Shown piece after piece: positions 8,267 to 17,164 of a DNA stretch of 64,000 nucleotides. The position numbers were made by a program, and so were the translations under genes. How positions within the stretch are numbered: the first letter of the stretch is position 1; every line of letters starts with the position of its first letter. The notes beneath the pieces are model-generated. The model was not told where the DNA came from. It saw nothing but the letters and a program-made list of their open reading frames with translations, and did no database searches. Origin of the DNA: JAXLXE01 sp046328115 (GTDB lineage Bacteria; Chloroflexota; UBA6077; JACCZL01); contig JAXLXE010000003.1 of the NCBI GenBank assembly GCA_046328115.1, positions 62,001 to 126,000 on the forward strand, written 5' to 3'.

Positions 8267-9415
8267 ATGGGACAGAGTGGTAACCCGTTGGTCGCCCTGC
8301 ACGGGCAGGGCCAGAGCGTGTGGCTGGACTTCATCCGCCGCCAGGCGCTCACGTCAGGTGAGGTAGCAGGCCTGATCCGCGACGACGGCCTGCGCGGCAT
8401 GACCGCGAATCCCAGCATTTTTGACGCAGCCATCTCCAAGGGCGGCGAGTACGACGAGGCCATCACCAAACTGGCCAAGACCGGCGCCACACCGCTCAGC
8501 ATCTACGAGACGCTGGCCGTGGAAGACATCCAGATGGCGTGCGACCAGTTCCGCGAGTTGTACGACCGCGAAGACGGTGCGGATGGATTCGTCTCCCTGG
8601 AGGTCGCCCCCTCGCTCGCCCACGACACCCAGGGCACCCTCGAGGAGGCCCGCCGGCTCTGGAAGTGGGTGGACCGACCCAACCTCATGATCAAGATCCC
8701 CGGCACGGAGGCCGGCGCGCCCGCCATCGAGCAGGCGCTCTTCGAGGGGATCAACGTCAACGTGACGCTGCTGTTCGCGCTGCGCAACTACGAGCGCGTG
8801 GCCTGGGCTTACGTCGGCGCCCTGGAGCGCCGCGCCACCCTGGGCCAGCCGCTGGGTCGCATCGCCTCCGTGGCCAGCTTCTTCGTGAGCCGCGTGGACG
8901 TACTGCTGGATCCCCAGCTCGAGGCGCGCGCAGCCGTCGCCACCGATTCCGCCGAGCGCGCAAAGCTCGAGAGCCTGGTGGGCAAGATCGCCATCGCCAA
9001 TGCCAAGCTCGCCTACGAGAGCTTCGGCAAGATCTTCGGCAGCGCCCGCTTCGCCGCGCTCAAGGCAAAGGGCGCTCGTGTCCAGCGCCCCCTCTGGGCC
9101 AGCACCAGCGTGAAGAACCCCAAGTACCCAGACCTGCTCTACGCGGATGCGCTGATCGGCCCGGACACCGTGGACACACTCCCGCGTGAGACCGTGGACG
9201 CGTTCCGCGATCACGGCAACGTCGCGCGTACGGTGGATCAGGACTACGCCGGCTGCCACGCCGCCCTCAAGACCCTGGCCGACCTGGGCTTTGACTATGA
9301 CGCTATGACCAAACAGCTCGAGGACGAGGGCGTGGTCAAGTTCCAGCAGTCATTCGACCAGCTTCTGGCCAGCATCGAGAAGAAGGCCGGCTCCATGGCC
9401 GGCACCCGCGCGTAG
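8267..9415 (+). CDS. tal: transaldolase
   Basis: A 382-aa transaldolase that exchanges a three-carbon unit between sedoheptulose 7-phosphate and glyceraldehyde 3-phosphate. The Schiff-base lysine is K143 in LMIKIPGTEAG. TANPSIF (46-52) and INVNVTLLFAL are other family signatures. Its length matches the long actinobacterial-type transaldolase rather than the short TalC type. GGAGGG lies about 7 nt before the ATG. gnd starts 11 nt after its stop, so the two form an operon, with tkt divergent. Confidence 0.93.
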   Translation: MGQSGNPLVALHGQGQSVWLDFIRRQALTSGEVAGLIRDDGLRGMTANPSIFDAAISKGGEYDEAITKLAKTGATPLSIYETLAVEDIQMACDQFRELYDREDGADGFVSLEVAPSLAHDTQGTLEEARRLWKWVDRPNLMIKIPGTEAGAPAIEQALFEGINVNVTLLFALRNYERVAWAYVGALERRATLGQPLGRIASVASFFVSRVDVLLDPQLEARAAVATDSAERAKLESLVGKIAIANAKLAYESFGKIFGSARFAALKAKGARVQRPLWASTSVKNPKYPDLLYADALIGPDTVDTLPRETVDAFRDHGNVARTVDQDYAGCHAALKTLADLGFDYDAMTKQLEDEGVVKFQQSFDQLLASIEKKAGSMAGTRA

Positions 9416-9425
9416 GAGCGTCTAG

Positions 9426-10844
9426 ATGGGATCGCAAGTCGGCCTGATCGGCCTGGCCGTGATGGGCCAGAACCTGGCCCTGAACATTGAGAGCCGTGGT
9501 TTCCCCATCGCAGTGTTCAACCGCACCGCCAAGCGGACAGAGGACTACATGGCCGGGCCGGCGGCCGGCAAGCAGGTCACCCCCACCTATTCCATTCAGG
9601 ACTTCGTCAAGTCCATTGATCGGCCCCGGCGGATCATCATCATGGTCCAGGCCGGCCCGGCCGTGGACGAGCAGATCGCCGCCCTCACGCCCTACCTGGA
9701 TGAAGGCGACATGGTCATCGACGCGGGCAACTCCCTCTTCCGCGACACGGAGCGACGGGCCGCCGCGCACGAAGGCTCCAAGGTCCGGTTTGTGGGTATG
9801 GGCGTCAGCGGCGGCGAGGAAGGCGCGCTCAAGGGTCCCAGCATCATGCCCGGGGGCTCCCCTGAGTCGTACAAACACCTTGCCCCGATCCTGGAGGCCA
9901 TCTCCGCCAAGAGCTCATACGGCAACTGCGTGAGCCACATCGGCCCGCGCGGTGCCGGCCACTACGTGAAGATGGTGCATAACGCCATCGAGTACGGCGA
10001 TATGCAGCTCATCGCGGAGACGTACGACATCATGCGCCACGGTCTGGGCCTGGGCGCGGGCGAGATGAGCGAGATCTTCGGCCGCTGGAACGGCGGCGAC
10101 CTCAGCTCGTACCTGATCGAGGTGACCCGCGACACCCTGTCCTACGTGGACAAGGACACCGGCAAGCCGCTGGTGGACCTGATCCTGGACAAGGCTGGCC
10201 AGAAGGGCACCGGCCGCTGGACCAGCATCAACGCCCTGGAGCTCGGCACGCCCATTCCCACCATCGACGCGGCCGTCTGGGCCCGCACCATCTCTTCCTT
10301 CAAGGACGCCCGCGTGTCCGCCTCCAGCGTGCTGCACGGCCCGAAAGGCGCGACCCCGTCGCTGGACAAGGCGCACCTGCTCGCCCAGCTCGAGAAGGCG
10401 CTCTACGTGGCCAAGGTCAGCAGCTACGCCCAGGGCATGGCCCTGCTGCTCGTGGCCTCCGGTGAGTACGACTACGGACTGAACCTGGCGGAGATTGCCC
10501 GCATCTGGACCGGTGGCTGCATCATCCGCGCCAACCTGCTGGGCTCCATCCAGGAGGCGTTCCACGCCAACCCCGGCCTCAGCAACCTGATGCTGGCACC
10601 GGAGTTCTCCGGCCTGGTGAACGAGCGCATGAGCGCCCTGCGTGAGGTCGTCGGCGTCGCCCGCCAGATGGGCGTGCCCTGCCCGGCCATGAGCGCGGCG
10701 CTGGACTACTTCGACAGCTTCCGCCAGGCCCACCTGCCGCAGAACCTCACCCAGGCCCAGCGCGACTACTTCGGCGCACACACGTACGAGCGAGTGGACA
10801 AGCCCGGCATCTTCCACACCGAATGGGGCGGCACCGCCCGATAA
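9426..10844 (+). CDS. gnd: 6-phosphogluconate dehydrogenase (decarboxylating)
   Basis: A 472-aa protein that oxidatively decarboxylates 6-phosphogluconate to ribulose 5-phosphate with NADP+. The N-terminal Rossmann domain begins VGLIGLAVMGQNLALNI; MGVSGGEEGALKGPS is at about 125-139; the catalytic lysine is K182 in GHYVKMVHNAIEYGDMQ. The all-alpha C-terminal domain is complete (LPQNLTQAQRDYFGAHTYER). With tkt and tal it makes a compact pentose-phosphate cluster. A strong hairpin follows at 10855. Confidence 0.95.
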   Translation: MGSQVGLIGLAVMGQNLALNIESRGFPIAVFNRTAKRTEDYMAGPAAGKQVTPTYSIQDFVKSIDRPRRIIIMVQAGPAVDEQIAALTPYLDEGDMVIDAGNSLFRDTERRAAAHEGSKVRFVGMGVSGGEEGALKGPSIMPGGSPESYKHLAPILEAISAKSSYGNCVSHIGPRGAGHYVKMVHNAIEYGDMQLIAETYDIMRHGLGLGAGEMSEIFGRWNGGDLSSYLIEVTRDTLSYVDKDTGKPLVDLILDKAGQKGTGRWTSINALELGTPIPTIDAAVWARTISSFKDARVSASSVLHGPKGATPSLDKAHLLAQLEKALYVAKVSSYAQGMALLLVASGEYDYGLNLAEIARIWTGGCIIRANLLGSIQEAFHANPGLSNLMLAPEFSGLVNERMSALREVVGVARQMGVPCPAMSAALDYFDSFRQAHLPQNLTQAQRDYFGAHTYERVDKPGIFHTEWGGTAR

Positions 10845-10854
10845 TCGCCTCGCA

Positions 10855-10885
10855 CCCCATCCGCGGCAATCCGTCGCGGATGGGG
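10855..10885 (+). terminator. hairpin terminator after gnd
   Basis: Perfect 11-bp stem CCCCATCCGCG / CGCGGATGGGG with a 9-nt loop. There is no T-tract, as is common in GC-rich genomes. Confidence 0.6.
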
Positions 10886-10953
10886 CGTCCCCCACCGGGT
10901 GTCGTTGGGACAGCCACCCCATTTTCGCCGTCTGCTTTCAGTCAGCCGTCATC

Positions 10954-11065
10954 CAACCTTTCATTTAGCCGGCCCCCAACCTTTCATTTAGCCGGCCCCC
11001 AACCTTTCATTTAGCCGGGCTCCAACCTTTCATTTAGCCGAACCTCTAACCTACACTTAGCCGCT
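10954..11065 (+). repeat. 23-bp tandem repeats abutting an ATPase start
   Basis: Four units of CAACCTTTCATTTAGCCG plus a 5-nt variable end, at 10954, 10977, 11000 and 11023, then a shorter degenerate unit (CTAACCTACACTTAGCCGCT) that runs into the ATG at 11066. There are no spacers, so this is not CRISPR. The position over the promoter and leader suggests a multi-site operator or a translation-control region. Confidence 0.9.
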
Positions 11066-12310
11066 ATGATCCCGGCCGCCCAGTTCCCAAGATTTGCCCG
11101 CCACCGGCTGATCGAGGCACTGGCAGACACGCCCGTGGTCCTCATCCACGGGCCCAGGCAATGCGGCAAGACCACCCTCGCGCGCACTGCGGGCGACGCG
11201 GCCGGCTACGCCTACGTTACCTTCGACGATGCCGTCACCCTGGCCGCCGCCCGCGCTGATCCAACCGGATTCGCCACCGCGCTGCCTGCCCGCGCAGTGT
11301 TGGACGAGGTTCAGCGAGTACCTGAGCTGTTTCGGGTCATCAAACTCCTGGTGGACCGCGATCGTCAGCCCGGTCGCTTCATCCTGACCGGGTCGGCAAA
11401 CGTCATGTTCGTTCCTGGGCTCGCGGACTCGTTGGCCGGCCGAATGGAGACGATACGCCTCCACCCCCTGGCCCAGGCTGAGATCGCGCAGGTGAGCCCC
11501 CGATTCCTCAACCGACTCCTTGGCGCCGGGTTCGAAATTCGACGATCGGACCAGCTTCGGGAGGAGCTGCTCGACCGAGTCCTCAACGGAGGTTTTCCCG
11601 CGGCGCTCGCACGGGCCACGGCTCGGCGACGAGCGGCCTGGCATCGGGAGTACATTGACGCCATCGTCCAGAGGGACGTGCGGGAGCTGGCCCAGATCAG
11701 ATCGCTCGAAGCACTGCCCCACCTGCTCCACGCCGCCGCCGGCCAGACTGCGCGACTCTTCGACCTCGCAACGCTTGTCGCACCATTTCAGCTCAGCAGG
11801 CCGACCATCAGGGACTATGCAATTCTGCTGGAACGCCTCTTCCTGCTGGACCGCCTGCCACCCTGGCACAGAAACCATCTGAAGCGGCTCGTGACCACGC
11901 CCAAGCTGCACATTGGCGACACCGGCCTCGCATCCGCCCTGCTCGGCACAACCGTCCGCGGACTGGCAGAAGACCGTCCGCTGCTCGGCCAGCTTGCAGA
12001 GACCTTCGTCTTCCAGGAGCTACGGCGGCTCGCCACCGCTCATGAGGAGCCCATCGACTTCTACCACCTGCGCGACCGCGACGGGCTGGAAGTGGACGTC
12101 GTGCTGCAGAGCGCCGGCCGCGTTGCCGGCGTGGACGTGAAAGTGTCCGCCACGGTGACACCCAGTGACTTCCGCGGCCTGCGCAGCCTGAGCCGAGCGG
12201 CCGGACCCGCGTTTGTCGCCGGCGTCGTGCTCTACGATGGAGAGGTGACCGCGCCGTTCGGCGAGCGACTCTACGCCGTGCCGATCCGTGCCCTCTGGGA
12301 AGACGGCTAA
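11066..12310 (+). CDS. AAA-type ATPase with DUF4143 domain
   Basis: A 414-aa member of the common prokaryotic AAA_14/DUF4143 family. Walker A GPRQCGKT at 29-36, Walker B AVLDEVQ at about 77-83, sensor region RFILTGSAN. The C-terminal DUF4143 part ends with FYHLRDRDGLEVDVVL and VAGVDVKVSA, a PD-(D/E)xK-like nuclease fold pattern. The biological role of this family is not settled. The gene stands alone, after the gnd terminator, and its start codon touches the 23-bp repeat array, so control by those repeats is likely. Confidence 0.82.
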   Translation: MIPAAQFPRFARHRLIEALADTPVVLIHGPRQCGKTTLARTAGDAAGYAYVTFDDAVTLAAARADPTGFATALPARAVLDEVQRVPELFRVIKLLVDRDRQPGRFILTGSANVMFVPGLADSLAGRMETIRLHPLAQAEIAQVSPRFLNRLLGAGFEIRRSDQLREELLDRVLNGGFPAALARATARRRAAWHREYIDAIVQRDVRELAQIRSLEALPHLLHAAAGQTARLFDLATLVAPFQLSRPTIRDYAILLERLFLLDRLPPWHRNHLKRLVTTPKLHIGDTGLASALLGTTVRGLAEDRPLLGQLAETFVFQELRRLATAHEEPIDFYHLRDRDGLEVDVVLQSAGRVAGVDVKVSATVTPSDFRGLRSLSRAAGPAFVAGVVLYDGEVTAPFGERLYAVPIRALWEDG

Positions 12311-12334
12311 GCTAGTCCTGCCCGCGGGCGACGT

Positions 12335-13204
12335 CTACGCCATCCTGGGCCCCACCGCCGCCAGGTGCTCCGCCAGCCGCTCCAGCATGGGGAACAAGCG
12401 CGGCGGGTCCGCCACCGCGTGCGGCGTCACGCCCTGCGCCTCCAACGCGGCGGCGGTGCTCGGCCCCACGGCCGCCACCGCGATGCCTGGCCGCTTCAAG
12501 TCCACCCGCAGCAGATCTGCCCGCTCGTGCGCCTCCGCGATCAGGAAGAGGTGCGACGCCGCCGGCGGACTCGTGAACGTCACCGCGTCCAGCTCGCCCG
12601 CCGCGATCCGATCCAGCAACGCCAGCACCGGCGCCTCATCATCCGGCAGTCGGTAGCGGTAGAGCGGAATCGTGCCTGTCTCTGCCCCGTGCGCCGTCAG
12701 CACCGCGCACAGCTCCGCCGCGGGCGCGCCGTACGCCTGTACGAACACCTGCTTCCCCCGCAGGTTCCGCCCAGCCCGAGTCCACGCCTCCAGCTCGGCG
12801 ATGACCCCGCCCGTCGTCGCCTCCGCCGGGATCAGGTCAGGATATCGGCCAAACGTCCGCAGCGCCGCCACGCACTTGTAGCCCCGCGCCAGCACGGTGA
12901 CCGACCGCAGCCCCTGCTCCAGGTCGCTCCGTCGCCCAAGCTCGGTTGCCGCGGCCACCAGTGCACGCGTCCCCACGCCCGTGAGCAGGATCACCATGCT
13001 CACGTCGCCCGCCGCCAGTGCATCCAAGAACTCGCCCACTGCCGTGCGCTGCTGCTCCGCGTCCGCGGACTCCGTGGCCAGCGTGGGCGCAATCACCGGC
13101 TCGCCGCCCAGCCTTCGGATCTGTTCTGCCTGGGCATCCGCCGATCGGGCAGCCGTGACGCCTATGACGAACCCGCTCAGGTCAAACCGCCCGTCTCCCA
13201 TCAC
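12335..13204 (-). CDS. hemD: uroporphyrinogen-III synthase
   Basis: A 289-aa protein with the two-lobed HemD pattern: GFVIGVTAARSADAQAEQ at the start, VILLTGVGTRALV, then DAVTFTSPPAASHLF and GIAVAAVGPSTAAALEAQG. HemD cyclises hydroxymethylbilane to uroporphyrinogen III, the branch point to siroheme. It is the last gene of the nitrate-assimilation operon, and its ATG overlaps the nirA stop (ATGA), so it likely supports siroheme supply for the nitrite reductase. Sequence similarity within HemD is always low; context strengthens the call. Confidence 0.82.
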   Translation of the reverse strand: MMGDGRFDLSGFVIGVTAARSADAQAEQIRRLGGEPVIAPTLATESADAEQQRTAVGEFLDALAAGDVSMVILLTGVGTRALVAAATELGRRSDLEQGLRSVTVLARGYKCVAALRTFGRYPDLIPAEATTGGVIAELEAWTRAGRNLRGKQVFVQAYGAPAAELCAVLTAHGAETGTIPLYRYRLPDDEAPVLALLDRIAAGELDAVTFTSPPAASHLFLIAEAHERADLLRVDLKRPGIAVAAVGPSTAAALEAQGVTPHAVADPPRLFPMLERLAEHLAAVGPRMA

Positions 13205-14883
13205 GCCGGCACCTCCACCGCGCGGAGCAGCACCCCGGCCGGGAGCCTCTCCGCGATCAACGTGCCCAGTTGATCCAGCCCCAGCCGGTCAACCACGTCG
13301 CCCATCGTCTCGGCTTCCCGGCGCGCCTCGCCAAAGACCATCATCGCCGCCTCCACCGCGGCCGCGGCGTGCTCCTCGCGGACCCTGCCCACCGCCTGGC
13401 CAAGCCGCGCCCCAACGCCCGTGGCCCCACCCAGCATCAGCTCGTAACCCGGCCCAACCTGGCCGCCCGTCTTCAAGCGTAGCCCGCTCAACCCGATCTC
13501 GCTGATCCAGTGCTGCGCGCACGAGTTCGGGCAGGCGGACAGATTCACCCGTAGCTGCTCCGAGGAAGGCGGCACCGCCTCTTCCAGCCGCTCAATGAGC
13601 TGCGCGGCCACCGTCTGCGTGCTGGTCAGCCCAATCGGGCAGTACTCCGCGCCCACACACGGTGCCACGTCTACCACGCGGCCCGTGTCGCCAAGGCGCA
13701 TTCCGTGACTCTGCAGCACGCCCACCGCTGCTTCCACTGAGTCGCCAGGCACCCACCGCAGCTCCAGATTCTGCCGCTTCGTTAGATACACCCGCGCATC
13801 GCTCAGCTCACGGCTCGCCGCCGTTGCCGCGCGCAGATGCCCCGCGCGGACCTCCCCCATGGGCACCCTGATCTCCACCCGGTAGTAACCAGGCCGCCGC
13901 GGCATCGCCGCCGCGCCATGGGGCAGATGCTCGCCCTCGAACGCCGATGGAGATGGACGACTGGTCGTATCCGCGGCGTCCAGCGCGGCCGTAATCCCGG
14001 CCCGTCGCCACTCCACGATCGCGTCGTTAGGCGTCAGGCCGCCCCACGCCGCGCGCTCTTGCACCAGATTGGCCGTGAACTGTTCATCCAGCCAGCCAAT
14101 CCCCCGGTCCCGCAGCATGAACTTCAGCTTGGACCGCGCGCGCATCTTCCGCTCGCCGTGGTCTATGAGGATCCTGAGCACGGCCCGGATGGCTGGAATC
14201 GTGTCCTCCAGCGGCATCCACGTCCGAAGCTGCTCCGCCAGCATGGGGTGCTGTCCGCCCTGGCCGCCACCGACCCACAACGCGAAGCCGGGCCGGCCGC
14301 GCTCATCGAGTGCACCCACCAGACCCACGTCGTTCAGCCGGGCCTCCTCCGCGCAGTCCGCGCAGTCCGCCAGGTACACGTTCACCTTGCGCGGTAGGTG
14401 ATGGTCGAAGTACTCGGCCTCCGCCCGTACGTGCGCCGCCACCAGGGCCGTCCACGGCCGCACGTCCACGCACTGAGTCTGGCAAAAGCCTGAGCACTCA
14501 CACGCCGCGATGTTGCGGATCGTGTCGCCACAGGCAGAGCGCGCGGTCAGCCCGCATCGCTCCAGCTCCTCCAGGACCGCCGGCCCATCCTCCGCGCGCA
14601 CCATGTGCAGCTCAAAATTCTGCCGCGTGGAAAGATGCACCCAGCCACGCGCGTAGCGGTCAGCCAGTTCAGCCACCCGGTCTACCTGCGCGGCCGTGGC
14701 AGCACCCCCCGGCACGCGGATGCGCACCATGAAGTCCTGCTCATCCTTGCGGGGGCTGCACAGCCCAAACGTCTTCAGGCGGTAGAAATCATCCGCCTCG
14801 ATCTCGCCAAATCCCCCTCCCGTCACCCCCCGCAGGTCCAGCGCGAGGCCCTCGGTCTTGATCTGCTCGATGGTCTTAGGCAT
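13201..14883 (-). CDS. nirA: ferredoxin-type nitrite (or sulfite) reductase, siroheme and 4Fe-4S
   Basis: A 560-aa protein that reduces nitrite to ammonia by six electrons. It has the two-fold repeat of the family: DFMVRIRVPGG with STRQNFELHMV in the first half and YRVEIRVPMGEV with TKRQNLELRWV in the second. Cysteines for the cluster and siroheme are in CVGAEYCPIG and LSACPNSCAQ. I chose the ATG at 14883 (AAGGAG upstream) over an upstream in-frame start. Its start overlaps the nasA stop by 8 nt. The operon context favours nitrite over sulfite. Confidence 0.9.
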   Translation of the reverse strand: MPKTIEQIKTEGLALDLRGVTGGGFGEIEADDFYRLKTFGLCSPRKDEQDFMVRIRVPGGAATAAQVDRVAELADRYARGWVHLSTRQNFELHMVRAEDGPAVLEELERCGLTARSACGDTIRNIAACECSGFCQTQCVDVRPWTALVAAHVRAEAEYFDHHLPRKVNVYLADCADCAEEARLNDVGLVGALDERGRPGFALWVGGGQGGQHPMLAEQLRTWMPLEDTIPAIRAVLRILIDHGERKMRARSKLKFMLRDRGIGWLDEQFTANLVQERAAWGGLTPNDAIVEWRRAGITAALDAADTTSRPSPSAFEGEHLPHGAAAMPRRPGYYRVEIRVPMGEVRAGHLRAATAASRELSDARVYLTKRQNLELRWVPGDSVEAAVGVLQSHGMRLGDTGRVVDVAPCVGAEYCPIGLTSTQTVAAQLIERLEEAVPPSSEQLRVNLSACPNSCAQHWISEIGLSGLRLKTGGQVGPGYELMLGGATGVGARLGQAVGRVREEHAAAAVEAAMMVFGEARREAETMGDVVDRLGLDQLGTLIAERLPAGVLLRAVEVPA

Positions 14884-17164
14884 GGACGGGACTCCTTGTC
14901 GGCATGATCGTGGGTGTGTCATCGGCCGCCGGTGCGTCCTCGGGCAGGGTGGACGGCGGGGGCGCCGCTACGTGCTCAGATCGCTGCGCTATCGAGCGCT
15001 TTCCGCCAGGCCCAGGGCACTTCCGCAGGGCCACGGCGGCCAGCTTCAACTCCGGTTGCTTGGAAACCGGATCCCATGCGCGCGTCGTCACCGCGTTGAG
15101 CGGTCCGCCATCGTGCCAGTGCGCGCCCCAGTGGAACGGTGCGAAGAGCGTGCCCTCCGGAACGTCCGCGGTCACTCGGGCGCGCAGCCGCACGGCGCCG
15201 CGCCCGGGCGCCTCGATTTCGAGCCACTCGCGCTCAACCACGCCCAACCGTGCAGCGTCGGTCGGATTCAGCGCCAGGTACGGCTCCGGACAAGAGCGCA
15301 AAAGCTGGAGGATCTTCCCCGTCCTCGTCATCGTGTGCCACTGGTCCGGCTCCCGACCGGTCGTGAGGCTGAACGGGGCCGCCGAGGACGCGCGGTCCGC
15401 GGTCGGGCGAATCTGGGGCGCAAAGAACCTCGCGCGCCCATCGGCCGTAGCGAATCGACCGTTCGTGTACAGCCGCGCTGTACCGCCAGACGAGCCCGCC
15501 GGGCACGGCCACTGTGTGGGCCCCTCGCTCCTCAACCGCTCGTAAGAAAGCCCGCCAATGTCCATATCGGTCCCGATGGTGCACGCCCGGTAGTCGTCAA
15601 ATACCTCCTGGGCGGTCCGGTAGTTGAAGCCCTCCGAGTACCCCATCCGATTCGCCAGCTCGGCAAAGATCTGCCAGTCCGGCCGCGCCACACCCGGCCT
15701 GGCGCCCACCGCCGGCAGATACGCGATCCGTCGCTCAGACGTGGTGGCCGTTCCCTCCTTCTCAGACCACTGCGCCGCCGGCAGCGCCAGATGCGCCAGG
15801 TCCGTGGTCTCGGTGGGAAAGTACGCGTCCTGCACCACCACGAGCTCCGCCCGCAGCAAGCCCTCGCGAACCAGTTTCAGGTCCGGCAGCGAGACCGCGG
15901 GATTCGTGGCCGCAACCCAGATCGCCTTGACCCTGCCCTCGGCCGCGGCCTCAAACGTCTCAATGGCGGTCAGCCCCGGTCGCGGGCACATCTGGTCCGC
16001 CGGCACCCGCCAGTGCCGCGCCATTTCCGCCCGGTGCTGTGGGTTGTCAACTGCTCGGTGGCCGGGCAGGAGCGCCGCCAGTCCACCAACCTCTCGGCCG
16101 CCCATCGCGTTCGGCTGGCCGGTCAGCGAGAACGGTCCGCAGCCCGGCTTCCCGATCTTCCCTGTCGCAAGGTGCAGCGCAATCACCATGAGCGACTTGT
16201 CCACGCCAGACGTGGTCTGATTGAGCCCCATGGACCACAGCGACAGGGAACGCTTCGCTCGGCCGAAGGCACTGGCCGCCCGCTCGATCTGCTCCGGCGG
16301 TATCCCACACTGCGCCGCTGCTACCGCCGGCGTCCAATCCCGCGCCGCGTCGCGTAGCGCGTCCCAGCCCACCGTGTGAGCGGCGACGAACGCGTCATCC
16401 GTCAGGCCATCGCGGATCAGCACGTGCAACATCCCGTACAGCAGGGCCAGATCCCCACCGGGGCGGACCTGCAGATACAGGTCAGAGTCCTTCGCCGTTG
16501 CCGTCCGTCGCGGGTCCACCGCGATGAGCGTCACACCCGCCGGGTCAGACTCTTTGCGCTTCAGCGCTCGCTTGAACAGCACCGGGTGGCAGTCCGCCGC
16601 GTTCGAGCCAATAAACAGGAAGCAGTCGGCAAGATCCAGGTCCTCGTACGTACACGGCGGGCCATCCTGCCCCAGCGCCATCTTGTAGGCAGACACCGCG
16701 CTGGCCATGCACAGGCGAGAGTTGGAATCCACGTTGTTGGTGCCAATGAACCCCTTGGCCAGCTTGTTGACCACGTAGTAGTCCTCGGTCAGAAGCTGGC
16801 CGGAGATGTAGAAGGCCGCGGCGTCCGGCCCGTGCTCGTCCACAATGCGACGCATTCCCGCCGCCGCCCAGCGCATGGCCGCATCCCACGACGTCGGCCG
16901 AAACGGGGCCGACCGGTCAGGTCGGAACTGCGGACGCAGCGCGCGATCGGGAGCAATGAGGGAAGGCGGCAGGTACACCGCCTTCCGACACACCATCCCG
17001 CGGCTGCCCGGGTGCGACTCGTCACCACGCACTCTCGTCACGTGCCCGCCAGACACCTCCACGGAAAGCCCGCAGCCCACGCCGCAGTAGGGGCACACGG
17101 TCTTGTGGACCATCGGAAGCTCGGCCGGGACCTGACGTCCCGGCCGAATCGGTCGCGGGCTCAC
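14876..17164 (-). CDS. nasA: assimilatory nitrate reductase, molybdopterin catalytic subunit
   Basis: About 762 aa. N-terminal 4Fe-4S motif CPYCGVGCGL followed by MVCRKAVYLP, then the molybdopterin oxidoreductase domain (LCMASAVSAYKMALG, FLFIGSNAADCHP, SLWSMGLNQTTSGVDKS) and a C-terminal dinucleotide-binding domain (LTTGREPDQWHTMTRTGK). It reduces nitrate to nitrite in the cytosol. A GTG at 17164 overlaps the narK stop by 4 nt and is my chosen start; an ATG at 17113 directly before VHKTVCPYC is the alternative. No Tat signal is present, as expected for an assimilatory enzyme. Confidence 0.88.
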   Translation of the reverse strand: MSPRPIRPGRQVPAELPMVHKTVCPYCGVGCGLSVEVSGGHVTRVRGDESHPGSRGMVCRKAVYLPPSLIAPDRALRPQFRPDRSAPFRPTSWDAAMRWAAAGMRRIVDEHGPDAAAFYISGQLLTEDYYVVNKLAKGFIGTNNVDSNSRLCMASAVSAYKMALGQDGPPCTYEDLDLADCFLFIGSNAADCHPVLFKRALKRKESDPAGVTLIAVDPRRTATAKDSDLYLQVRPGGDLALLYGMLHVLIRDGLTDDAFVAAHTVGWDALRDAARDWTPAVAAAQCGIPPEQIERAASAFGRAKRSLSLWSMGLNQTTSGVDKSLMVIALHLATGKIGKPGCGPFSLTGQPNAMGGREVGGLAALLPGHRAVDNPQHRAEMARHWRVPADQMCPRPGLTAIETFEAAAEGRVKAIWVAATNPAVSLPDLKLVREGLLRAELVVVQDAYFPTETTDLAHLALPAAQWSEKEGTATTSERRIAYLPAVGARPGVARPDWQIFAELANRMGYSEGFNYRTAQEVFDDYRACTIGTDMDIGGLSYERLRSEGPTQWPCPAGSSGGTARLYTNGRFATADGRARFFAPQIRPTADRASSAAPFSLTTGREPDQWHTMTRTGKILQLLRSCPEPYLALNPTDAARLGVVEREWLEIEAPGRGAVRLRARVTADVPEGTLFAPFHWGAHWHDGGPLNAVTTRAWDPVSKQPELKLAAVALRKCPGPGGKRSIAQRSEHVAAPPPSTLPEDAPAADDTPTIMPTRSPVHA

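Noticed and set aside
8354..9259. Long open frame antisense to tal (301 codons), and similar ones antisense to gnd, rarA and tkt
   Set aside because: High GC at third positions keeps antisense frames open. They have no ribosome site, odd composition (runs of Arg, His, Gly) and lie opposite well-identified enzymes.
10954..11065. CRISPR array
   Set aside because: Units are directly adjacent with no spacers, and no cas gene is near.
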